From an uncultured Lachnospiraceae bacterium (GTDB taxonomy: Bacteria > Bacillota > Clostridia > Lachnospirales > Lachnospiraceae): 64,000 bases of DNA. Made by a program: the position numbers and the translations under genes. How positions within the stretch are numbered: the first letter of the stretch is position 1; the number at the start of each line of letters is the position of its first letter. The stretch spans positions 62,001 through 126,000 of the forward strand of contig CAJTLU010000005.1 of NCBI GenBank assembly GCA_910577175.1. The letters are read 5' to 3'. A model generated the notes under the pieces. It did not search any database. It was not told the origin of the DNA and saw nothing but the letters and a program-made list of their open reading frames with translations. Below are positions 15,470 to 22,796 of this stretch, piece by piece.

Positions 15470-18274
15470 CTACTTCATAAATTCAATGGCACTATATTGG
15501 GTTAAATACTCATAATATGTGGGAAGAATCACTCCGCCTCCGGAATTGACCGTGATTCGGTCTGTTCTTATTTCAGCCCAATCACTAAGCGAATCCTCAT
15601 CAGTGTCAATCAGACTGTGTGAATTAAGTTGTCCTTTTAATACTATTTTCTTAAGTCCCATTGAGGATATCATGTTATAAGTCGTCGGTTCTTTTATAAG
15701 AGCTTCCCCAAACATAAACTCTATAATATCATCTGAAAAATCAAGATAGCTGTAAAGTAATATTCCATTTGTTTTTTCAGACAAATCATCATACCATGAC
15801 CCTGTCTGAGTATACGGACAATTAATAATGCAGCGCGCTCCCATGTCCGCAACAGCTTGACTCAATTCCTCACTATTTGATGGCAAATAAGGATCTCCAA
15901 AAAATACTATTGCGCGGTATGAATCCGTTCTAAAATGAACATCATTAACTAGCGTTTCTAACTGTTTTCCAAAATTTTGTACCTGAGGGGGAGTATTCTT
16001 TACCGTTTCAAGCATATATACCAAGCCATCTTCATATGTAGTATAATTTGAACCATATTTTGATTGGACAATACTACCGTTTTGATTTAAAATATATATG
16101 CGTGGTAATCTGCAGTTTTGAAATATGGTCTTTCCTATCACCAGAATATTCTGTTTGAGACTTTCAGATTCAGTGTCCGAAATATCATATACACTATTAT
16201 TTAGCCAAAATACCAAGTCTACTGGCGTAATTCCGGGTTCTATTGTATCAGGAATACTGTTGGCACTATCCGAAGTAACAGCCTTACCGAAAGAAAATAT
16301 TCTAACCTCTCGATCAAACTCACCATTCATAATAGTTTTACAATCTTCCTTCTTTGAATTTGCAGAAGCAGGAATTAATGTTTTTACTTTACTTTCATTG
16401 ATATCTACCGCTGTATCTTCGTTACCTTCATCAGTAACTGTAGAGTAATCGAAAAGCATTCCCTCTGAATTAAATAGTGGAACAGAGGAGTCCACTTCTA
16501 CATTTTCTTCAATATTATCTTCTTCTGCAAGACTATCATCATATTCATTTACAATTTCATATCCAAGACTTGAAAACCATTTTTCCATATCTACAACAAT
16601 AAATGTTCCAATTTTAGAAGAAACTGCACTAATCATATTATTCTCTTCATCTACATCCGTGCTTAGAGGAGTAAGAATATTATTTTCTTCATCTAAATAA
16701 AAAATGCTATATCTTTTTACTCCTCGTAAATCCTCTGAAGAAAATTTATCATATATATTCTTATCACTAATCTGAAAGCTTACCGTAACAGATTCAATTG
16801 TGCCCTCCCCCTTATATATAATTTCAGGCATTACTCCTAAAGAAAAATCTGATTTCAAGGAATAAGAATATGCACTATTTCGAACCAAAACATCCGCGGA
16901 AATATCACCTTTTCCTTCTATTGTAAGGTCCATCACATAATCACTATTCCCTTTATTGATTTTTGATAATTTGTCTGATGAAGAATCAATCTTTATTGCA
17001 TATCTGTATTCTTTATCAGGATAGCCAAATGTCTGCGGATTTAATGGATCCAAACCTATTTCTATCTCTACTCCATCTCCCAATCCATCATTGTCGGTAT
17101 CGAAAATAATAGGATTTGTCTTATACTTATGAACTTCTTCTCCGTCAATAATTCCATCACCATCTGTGTCAGCATCCAACGGATTCGTACCATTCATCTG
17201 TTCTTCCACCAAAGTCAGACCATCCTCATCAGGATCAAGTTCCGCATCAATAATTCCATTCCCAAGGGTATATTTATCAAGCGGATTCGACGAAGCCTTC
17301 ATTACTTCAAATCCATCCAACAAGCCATCTCCATCTGTATCCGGATTTTCCGGGTCCAACCCATTTTCATTTTCATATACATCCGGTAACCCATCAGAAT
17401 CTGTATCTGTCATTTCATCCCATGAAATTCCGTTCTTAATGCCTTCCTCTACGTCATCTCCTTTTCCTTTTTCATTGTCAACACAGCTGTATGAAAATAA
17501 CGAATATCCATATGGTTCATTTTCTTTTGTTCCTCCCACACCATTAAATCCAATACTTACTGTTTCTCCAGTAACGATATTTGCATTATATCCCATATTA
17601 TGGATAACATAATGTCTGCCATCCCAGCTCTCTACTTCTCCATTCCATATATTGATAATTTCACGGTCAAATTCAAACTCCAAGGTCCAGTCTTCAATCA
17701 CCTGCTCTGTATTGTTCGTTATCAATATTTTTCCAGTAAAACCGTTTCCCCTGTCATTATCCAAAACATACTCAACAGAGTATGCTTCTCTCTTTACCTG
17801 GATACTTTCTCCCACCAAGTTATATGCAGCTGGAAAGCCATTAAAATTTTCATTTACACTTAGACCAAAAGAAACACTCCCTCCTATCGGAATATCCTGA
17901 TTCCAGTCTGCATTCTTAATCACATAATAATTATTCTCGTTTCCAACAATCTTTGCATTCCAAATATTAGTGATATTCTGAGATAAGTCAAACTCCACGC
18001 ACCAATTTTCAATTACATTATCCCCGGTGTTTGCAATTTCCACAGTAGCATTATAACCACCTTCCCAATAACTCAAAAGAGTAAATACAACTTTATAATT
18101 CTCCGCCTCATAACTACTCGCGTTTGTTACTCCATCCCAACCGTTTTGTACTCCGTTTGTCACTATGCTTTCAATATCTTTTGTTTCCTCTGCATAAGCT
18201 ACGCTTTGCGTCAAACTTATACACATTGCCAACAACATCATAGACGCCATTGCTTTTTTCAGTATCTTCTTCAT
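15470..18274 (-). CDS. secreted CBM2 / calcium-repeat / vWA-like surface protein (N-terminal part of split locus)
   Basis: 934 residues with a signal peptide (first 28, ending VAYA-EE). Two tandem CBM2-like beta domains cover about residues 50-150 (YNATVEIANTGDNVIENWCVEF) and 155-270 (FTGKILITNNTEQVIEDWTLEF). They are followed by thrombospondin-3-like calcium repeats at about 290-420 (DTDSDGLPDVYE, DTDGDGLLDGFE, DTDGDGIIDGEE, DTDNDGLGDGVE). A vWA-like domain begins near 690 (VDLVFWLNNSV), with a degenerate metal site instead of DxSxS. The end is a lone DTDEDSLSDWAE repeat and then TAG. It probably binds a polysaccharide or surface. It is preceded by a riboswitch and terminator, and the ATG at 18274 has AGGAG. 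Confidence 0.85.
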   Translation of the reverse strand: MKKILKKAMASMMLLAMCISLTQSVAYAEETKDIESIVTNGVQNGWDGVTNASSYEAENYKVVFTLLSYWEGGYNATVEIANTGDNVIENWCVEFDLSQNITNIWNAKIVGNENNYYVIKNADWNQDIPIGGSVSFGLSVNENFNGFPAAYNLVGESIQVKREAYSVEYVLDNDRGNGFTGKILITNNTEQVIEDWTLEFEFDREIINIWNGEVESWDGRHYVIHNMGYNANIVTGETVSIGFNGVGGTKENEPYGYSLFSYSCVDNEKGKGDDVEEGIKNGISWDEMTDTDSDGLPDVYENENGLDPENPDTDGDGLLDGFEVMKASSNPLDKYTLGNGIIDAELDPDEDGLTLVEEQMNGTNPLDADTDGDGIIDGEEVHKYKTNPIIFDTDNDGLGDGVEIEIGLDPLNPQTFGYPDKEYRYAIKIDSSSDKLSKINKGNSDYVMDLTIEGKGDISADVLVRNSAYSYSLKSDFSLGVMPEIIYKGEGTIESVTVSFQISDKNIYDKFSSEDLRGVKRYSIFYLDEENNILTPLSTDVDEENNMISAVSSKIGTFIVVDMEKWFSSLGYEIVNEYDDSLAEEDNIEENVEVDSSVPLFNSEGMLFDYSTVTDEGNEDTAVDINESKVKTLIPASANSKKEDCKTIMNGEFDREVRIFSFGKAVTSDSANSIPDTIEPGITPVDLVFWLNNSVYDISDTESESLKQNILVIGKTIFQNCRLPRIYILNQNGSIVQSKYGSNYTTYEDGLVYMLETVKNTPPQVQNFGKQLETLVNDVHFRTDSYRAIVFFGDPYLPSNSEELSQAVADMGARCIINCPYTQTGSWYDDLSEKTNGILLYSYLDFSDDIIEFMFGEALIKEPTTYNMISSMGLKKIVLKGQLNSHSLIDTDEDSLSDWAEIRTDRITVNSGGGVILPTYYEYLTQYSAIEFMK

Positions 18275-18317
18275 CTTTTTCTCCTCATAATTATATTTTT
18301 GTATCTAATAACCAAAC

Positions 18318-18349
18318 AAAAAAGGTTGCAATGAATTAACATTGCAACC
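18318..18349 (-). terminator. leader terminator of the secreted-protein gene (riboswitch expression platform)
   Basis: On the minus strand GGTTGCAATG pairs perfectly with CATTGCAACC across 6 bases, followed by TTTTTTG. It lies in the 5' leader, about 45 bases before the ATG. The first arm is also the 3' strand of the riboswitch P1 helix, so the two folds exclude each other. Confidence 0.8.
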
Positions 18350-18424
18350 GAACCATCCTATAACAGATTCCTCCATTACTTAGACTTCATGCTTTGTGCC
18401 CTAAAGTTTCCTAAAGTTTACCGC
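18344..18424 (-). promoter_or_regulatory. c-di-GMP-I (GEMM) riboswitch-like aptamer
   Basis: Reading 5' to 3' on the minus strand: GCGGTAAACTTTAG, GAAA loop, CTTTAGG, then GCACAAAGC, GTCTAAG, a variable GTAAT/GTTAT stem, and GGATGGTTCGGTTGC. These match the GEMM elements in order: GAAA-capped P2, the CAAAGC core, the GUCUAA junction, and the closing GGUUGC strand of P1. Closing pairs are weaker than consensus. Stabilising P1 would free the leader from the terminator, predicting an ON switch. The downstream gene is a secreted adhesin-like protein, a usual c-di-GMP target. Confidence 0.62.
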
Positions 18425-18441
18425 TATTAAATACGTATTAT

Positions 18442-18470
18442 ATTTTATCACATTTATTAATATTAGTCAA
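18442..18470 (-). promoter_or_regulatory. promoter of the riboswitch-controlled secreted locus
   Basis: -35 TTGACT (18465-18470) and -10 TAAAAT (18442-18447) with a 17-base spacer on the minus strand. Transcription would start near 18435, about 11 bases before the aptamer. The -35 lies inside the 8-bp target duplication of the adjacent MITE-like copy D. Confidence 0.65.
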
Positions 18471-18471
18471 C

Positions 18472-18722
18472 CTTGAGTTTCCGCACTTTTAAGCAACCCC
18501 GTAAAGTCCCGGAGACTGTGCAACATCGCAATTTTGCATTTGTCCGAAGGACCGCGGTTTTAGCGAAACCGGAATCGCCTTTTAGAGCTGGTTAGACGCG
18601 AGGACGCCACCGAGCGGCTTAACAGCACTTAGAGGAAGTCCGGTGTAGCGTTGCGCATGCAAAATTACGATGTTGCACAGTCTTTGGGACATAAGGGGGT
18701 ACACAAAATGCGGAAGCTCAAG
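18472..18722. repeat. palindromic MITE-like element, copy D (251 bp) with perfect 8-bp target duplication
   Basis: CTTGAGTTTCCGCA to GCGGAAGCTCAAG. TAGTCAAC stands immediately before (18464-18471) and after (18723-18730). The inner stem is AGACTGTGCAACATCG with the complementary CGATGTTGCACAGTCT. It abuts the promoter of the secreted locus. Confidence 0.88.
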
Positions 18723-18736
18723 TAGTCAACCATTTT

Positions 18737-18795
18737 TTTACAAAACCTAAAGCAGAAGAACCGCGCTACCATACCCACCGCGGTTCCTCTGCTTT
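18737..18795 (-). terminator. rho-independent terminator after the GntR gene
   Basis: AAAGCAGAGGAACCGCG pairs with CGCGGTTCTTCTGCTTT (one mismatch) around a 13-nt loop at 18749-18795, followed on the minus strand by AGGTTTTG and a run of seven T. It overlaps the stop codon of the regulator, so the operon ends here. Confidence 0.85.
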
Positions 18796-19462
18796 AAAGT
18801 CCTAGCTTTTCAATATTTTCTATCGTGCAGATAATATGCTCATGTGCCAGCTTTTCTGCCAGTGCGCCATCCCTTGCGCGGATTGCGGAAAGAATCGCCG
18901 TATGCTCCGCGTTGGAACGCACGGCACGCTCCTTCTTAGAAAGCGTAATCTTGCGCACCCGTTCTACATAGTGGTGGAAATCCGAAAGCTCATGCTCCAG
19001 TATCTTGCTGCCGCAGGCGCCATACACCAGCTTATGGAACTTACTGTCCAGCTCCACAACCTGCTCAAAATGCCCCTTGCCGGTATGAAACTCGGAAAGA
19101 TAAATTACTTCTTCGATAGCATCTAACTGTTCCTCGGTAATATGCTCACACGCCCAGCGCGCACACAGCCCTTCCAGATAAGAGCGTATCGTATAAATAT
19201 CATGGATATCCTTTTCGGAAATTCCTGTCACATATGCGCCCTTGTTCGGAACAATCGTGACAAGTCCCTCCAGCTCGAGCTGGCGCAGTGCCTCCCGCAC
19301 CGGTGTGCGGCTGACGCCAAGCTCTGCCCCGATTGCATTTTCCTTTAACTCTTCATTTTCATTGTACCGCCCCGACAGGATTCCTTCCCGGATATGGCCG
19401 AACACCCTGCCGCGCAGAGAATATCTGTCTTCTCCGTCGTTTTGCAGCTTGGCATCGCTCAT
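18794..19462 (-). CDS. GntR-family (FCD-domain) transcriptional regulator
   Basis: 222 residues. The N-terminal winged helix reads VFGHIREGILSGRYNENEELKENAIGAELGVSRTPVREALRQLELEGLVTIVPNKGAYV, the GntR signature with SRTPVREAL. The C-terminal FCD domain has DIYTIRSYLEGLCARWA and histidines in ELDSKFHKLVYGACG and HTAILSAIRARD, which can hold a metal and an organic acid. It lies 12 bp after the isocitrate dehydrogenase gene and ends the operon. It is the likely repressor of the citrate synthase promoter, whose perfect palindrome has the TTGTATACAA core preferred by FCD regulators. Citrate or another tricarboxylate is a reasonable ligand guess. Confidence 0.92.
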   Translation of the reverse strand: MSDAKLQNDGEDRYSLRGRVFGHIREGILSGRYNENEELKENAIGAELGVSRTPVREALRQLELEGLVTIVPNKGAYVTGISEKDIHDIYTIRSYLEGLCARWACEHITEEQLDAIEEVIYLSEFHTGKGHFEQVVELDSKFHKLVYGACGSKILEHELSDFHHYVERVRKITLSKKERAVRSNAEHTAILSAIRARDGALAEKLAHEHIICTIENIEKLGL

Positions 19463-19474
19463 GCAGCGACCTCC

Positions 19475-20635
19475 TTACATCTTTTCGATGGTTTCCATAA
19501 TGTAATCCGCAAACTGAGCCCCGGTTGCACCGGTATCGCGGCCGGTCATCACCAGCTTTTTCTCGGTAATCGTACAGATATCAAGCGCCTTATAGAGCTT
19601 ATCCGCCTTGTCATTATAGCCGATATGCGCAAGAAGCATCGCGGCTGCGCGGATCACGCTGCAAGGGTCCGCATAAATATCTCTTCCCTCTTTTACCATA
19701 CGCGGGGCAGAACCGTGAATTGCCTCGAACATCGCATACTTTTTCCCGATATTTGCGCTTCCTGCCGTACCTACGCCGCCCTGGAACTCGGCTGCCTCGT
19801 CGGTAATAATATCGCCGTAAAGATTCGGCAGCACCACTACCTGGAAGTCCCTTCTTCTCTTCTCGTCTACCAGCTTTGCGGTCATAATATCGATATACCA
19901 CTCATCCGCAGTGATTCCCAGATAGTCCTTTGCAATCTCACGGAATGTCTCTAAGAACTTGCCGTCGGTAGTCTTAATGATGTTTGCTTTTGTCACCGCG
20001 CTCACTCTTGTCTTTCCGTTTGCCTTCGCAAACTCAAATGCAGCGCGGATAATTCTCTCACAGCCCTGCGAGGTCACTACCGTAAAGTCTACGCCAAGGT
20101 CCTCGGTAACATGCACGCCCTTGCTGCCGACTGCATACGCGCCCTCGGTATTCTCCCGGTAAAACGTCCAGTCGATTCCCTGCTCCGGAATGCGGACCGG
20201 TCTTACGTTTGCAAATAAGTCCAGCGCCTTGCGCATTGCTACGTTCGCACTCTCGACATTCGGCCACGGGTCCCCTTTTTGCGGCGTCGTGGTCGGTCCC
20301 TTCAAAATTACGTCACAGGTCTTTAACTCCGTAAGCACCTCTGCCGGAATTGCAGCATTCTCCGCTACACGGCGCTCAATCGTCAGTCCCTCGATATTTT
20401 TAATCAGTACCTTTCCGGAAGTAATCTCATCCTTTAACAGATACTCCAGAATCCTCTGTGCCTGACCGGTAATAGCAGGTCCGATACCGTCTCCGCCGCA
20501 GACGCCGATTTTAATCTGCTCCAACGACTTGTAATCGACAAAATCCCCCTGCTTTTTCATCTCTTCGACTCTGGCAAGCTGCTCCTCTAAAAGCCTTCCA
20601 AATGCTTCCTTTGCCGCCTCAATTTTTGCCTGCAT
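19475..20635 (-). CDS. isocitrate/isopropylmalate dehydrogenase family (NAD-type isocitrate dehydrogenase)
   Basis: 386 residues. Family residues visible are GDGIGPAITGQ near 50, the substrate loop NVESANVAMRKALDLFANVRPVR, FYRENTEGAYAVGSKG, VTKANIIKTTDGKFLETF, and the metal/NAD region VLPNLYGDIITDEAAEFQGGVGTAGSANIG with HGSAPRM. It oxidatively decarboxylates isocitrate to 2-oxoglutarate in the cytoplasm. The gene order after a citrate-synthase-like enzyme and before GntR argues for isocitrate rather than isopropylmalate. An N-terminal extension of about 40 residues precedes the core, as in other Clostridial members. The gap to the upstream gene is 45 bp. No aconitase gene is in the window. 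Confidence 0.85.
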   Translation of the reverse strand: MQAKIEAAKEAFGRLLEEQLARVEEMKKQGDFVDYKSLEQIKIGVCGGDGIGPAITGQAQRILEYLLKDEITSGKVLIKNIEGLTIERRVAENAAIPAEVLTELKTCDVILKGPTTTPQKGDPWPNVESANVAMRKALDLFANVRPVRIPEQGIDWTFYRENTEGAYAVGSKGVHVTEDLGVDFTVVTSQGCERIIRAAFEFAKANGKTRVSAVTKANIIKTTDGKFLETFREIAKDYLGITADEWYIDIMTAKLVDEKRRRDFQVVVLPNLYGDIITDEAAEFQGGVGTAGSANIGKKYAMFEAIHGSAPRMVKEGRDIYADPCSVIRAAAMLLAHIGYNDKADKLYKALDICTITEKKLVMTGRDTGATGAQFADYIMETIEKM

Positions 20636-20680
20636 TCTAACATCCTCCTTGTATTTGTTGTAACTATATCTTTCTCTTTT

Positions 20681-22087
20681 CTATTCTACGGAAATCTCCG
20701 GAAGCTCCGTTCCGCATTCCGCCTTATACCGGTTTATCAGCTCTACCAGCTCCGCATCGGTCATTACCGTAATGCGGCCGTCCTCATACTCCTTGTCCAC
20801 GATTTCCTTCAGCTTCTGCACCAACGGGTTGGACTTGTCAAGCGCTGCGCTGCCCTTTAAATGATAAAAGGTATTAATCCAGTGCGCAATCCCCGCAAGA
20901 CCAGAGGTATTGGAAACCGACACAAGCACCGGACGGTTCAGGAACTTCTCCGTATCAAAAATATTATAAATCTCTTCATTCTTCAAAAGCCCGTCCGCAT
21001 GGATTCCGGCACGCGTCACATTAAAATTCTTTCCGACAAACGGCGTCCGGTGCGGAATCTGATACCCGATTTCTTTCTTATAATACTCCGCAAGCTCGGT
21101 AATCACCGTAGTATCCATACCGTCTAAGGTTCCCTTTAACTGCGCGTACTCGAATACCATTGCCTCTAACGGCGTATTCCCGGTCCGCTCCCCGATGCCA
21201 AACAGCGAACAGTTGACGCCCGAGGCCCCGTAGAGCCATGCGGTCGTCGAATTAGAAACCGCTTTATAAAAATCGTTATGTCCGTGCCATTCCAAAAGCT
21301 CCGATGGCACACCGGCATGGGTCATCAGACCATAAATAATTCCCTGTACGGAACGTGGAATCACGGCTCCCGGGAAATTCACGCCATAACCCATCGTATC
21401 ACAGGCACGGATTTTTACCGGGATTCCATACTCTGCGCCAAGCTTCATCAGCTCAAAGCAGAACGGAATAACAAACCCGTAAATATCCGAACGGGTAATA
21501 TCCTCCAGATGGCAACGCGGCGCCACGCCGGTCTCCAGACATTCCCTGACTACGTTCAGATAATGCTCCATTGCCTGTGCCCTTGTCATTTTCATCTTAT
21601 AGAAAATATGGAAATCCGAGCAGCTTACCAAAATACCGGTTTCTTTCATTCCTATCTCTTTCACCAGTTCAAAATCCTGCTTATTAGCACGAATCCACGA
21701 AGTCACCTCCGGGAACTGGTAGCCCCGCTCCATACACTTATATACAGCGTCCCTGTCCTTTTTGCTATAGAGGAAAAACTCACTCTGACGGATAATTCCG
21801 TTCGGACCTCCGAGACGGTGCAAATAGTCAAAAATGGTCACAATCTGCTCGGTCGTATACGGCGCTCTCGACTGCTGCCCATCACGGAACGTCGTATCCG
21901 TAATCCAGATTTCATCCGGAAAACAATGCGGCACAATCCGGTCATTAAACGCAATCTTCGGCACTTCGTCGTACGGAAACAGATTGCGGAAAACATTCGG
22001 TGTAGAAACATCCACCAGTTCATACATATGCTCTTCTAGGGAAAGCAGGTTATTATGCGGATTTCGGTATACTTTTCGATTCTCCAT
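20681..22087 (-). CDS. homocitrate/2-isopropylmalate synthase family, probable Re-citrate synthase
   Basis: 468 residues from the ATG at 22087 (AAGGAGC 8 nt upstream). It is a DRE-TIM metallolyase: WITDTTFRDGQQSRAPYTTEQ holds the catalytic Arg and metal Asp. HLEDITRSD and the metal-binding EWHGHNDFYKAVSN follow, then GERTGNTPLEAMV. Proteins of this subtype make citrate from oxaloacetate and acetyl-CoA with Re stereochemistry in anaerobes such as Clostridium kluyveri. That function is inferred from the neighbouring isocitrate dehydrogenase and the absence of lysine or leucine genes. The route would supply 2-oxoglutarate for glutamate. Confidence 0.78.
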   Translation of the reverse strand: MENRKVYRNPHNNLLSLEEHMYELVDVSTPNVFRNLFPYDEVPKIAFNDRIVPHCFPDEIWITDTTFRDGQQSRAPYTTEQIVTIFDYLHRLGGPNGIIRQSEFFLYSKKDRDAVYKCMERGYQFPEVTSWIRANKQDFELVKEIGMKETGILVSCSDFHIFYKMKMTRAQAMEHYLNVVRECLETGVAPRCHLEDITRSDIYGFVIPFCFELMKLGAEYGIPVKIRACDTMGYGVNFPGAVIPRSVQGIIYGLMTHAGVPSELLEWHGHNDFYKAVSNSTTAWLYGASGVNCSLFGIGERTGNTPLEAMVFEYAQLKGTLDGMDTTVITELAEYYKKEIGYQIPHRTPFVGKNFNVTRAGIHADGLLKNEEIYNIFDTEKFLNRPVLVSVSNTSGLAGIAHWINTFYHLKGSAALDKSNPLVQKLKEIVDKEYEDGRITVMTDAELVELINRYKAECGTELPEISVE

Positions 22088-22120
22088 GCAGATACGCTCC
22101 TTTTTGTCAATCACATTACC

Positions 22121-22142
22121 GTATAATTGTATACAATTATAC
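22121..22142. promoter_or_regulatory. perfect 22-bp palindromic operator, probable GntR/FCD site
   Basis: Each half reads GTATAATTGTA toward the centre, with no mismatch and no spacer; the core TTGTATACAA fits FCD-type GntR operators. It covers the -10 of the promoter, so the regulator encoded two genes downstream would repress by occlusion. Confidence 0.8.
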
Positions 22143-22154
22143 TTGTATTGTCAA
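22126..22154 (-). promoter_or_regulatory. promoter of the citrate synthase-IDH-GntR operon
   Basis: -35 TTGACA (22149-22154), 17-base spacer, -10 TACAAT (22126-22131) on the minus strand. The start codon is about 40 bases further on. Confidence 0.78.
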
Positions 22155-22170
22155 GCCCTTTCCGGGCTGC

Positions 22171-22310
22171 CCGGTTTCCGCAGCTTTTGCAGCATTTTTT
22201 AATCACCTTAAGAAGTTCCGCGGATTGCAGGGTATCTTATTTTTGCATTTGTCCGAAGGACCGCAGTTTTTAGCGGAACCGGAATCACCTGTGAGAGCTG
22301 GAAACTCAGG
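22171..22310. repeat. palindromic MITE-like element, copy E (internally deleted, 140 bp)
   Basis: The left half is intact, from GGTTTCCGCA through TTGTCCGAAGGACC to GGAATCACC. It then jumps at GAGAGCTG to the right terminus GGAAACTCAGG, losing the whole right arm. It fills the gap between mgsA and the citrate operon promoter. Confidence 0.75.
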
Positions 22311-22313
22311 CAG

Positions 22314-22790
22314 TCAATTCCCTCCGAGCTTCTCCAGCCGTTCTGCAATTGTTTTATTATAATTCTTTACCTTGCGCTCATACTCTTCTTCCATATAACG
22401 CGAATAAAGCAGGAAGTCCGCTGTCGCCAGATTATTGGCAATCGGAATATCATAGACGAGCGCAATCCGCAGCAACGCCTTTACATCCGGGTCGTGCGGC
22501 TGCGCCTCCAACGGGTCCCAGAAAAAGATAACAAAATCAATATTTCCTTCCACAATGCGGGAGCCTATCTGCTGGTCACCGCCAAGCGGGCCGCTGTTGT
22601 AGCCCTTTACCGGAAGTCCGGTCTTTTCTGCAATTAACCGTGCCGTCGTCCCGGTGCCACAGAGAAAGTGCCGTTGCAAAATCTCCTTGTTCCGCTCGCA
22701 CCACGCAATCAACTCCTGCTTCTTGCCATCATGCGCAATCAGCGCAATATGCTTCTGTTTTCCCATCGTAAACCTGATTACATCTTCCAT
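22314..22790 (-). CDS. mgsA: methylglyoxal synthase
   Basis: 158 residues, close to the family norm. It turns dihydroxyacetone phosphate into methylglyoxal and phosphate, a bypass of lower glycolysis under phosphate limitation or carbon excess. Diagnostic segments are KHIALIAHDGKKQELIAWC, the phosphate loop LCGTGTTARLI, VKGYNSGPLGGDQQIGSRI and the catalytic IFFWDPLEAQPHDPDVKALLRI, then PIANNLATADFLL. It lies 6 bp after the K/E-rich membrane protein gene, so the two are co-transcribed. Confidence 0.95.
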   Translation of the reverse strand: MEDVIRFTMGKQKHIALIAHDGKKQELIAWCERNKEILQRHFLCGTGTTARLIAEKTGLPVKGYNSGPLGGDQQIGSRIVEGNIDFVIFFWDPLEAQPHDPDVKALLRIALVYDIPIANNLATADFLLYSRYMEEEYERKVKNYNKTIAERLEKLGGN

Positions 22791-22796
22791 CCTTCT

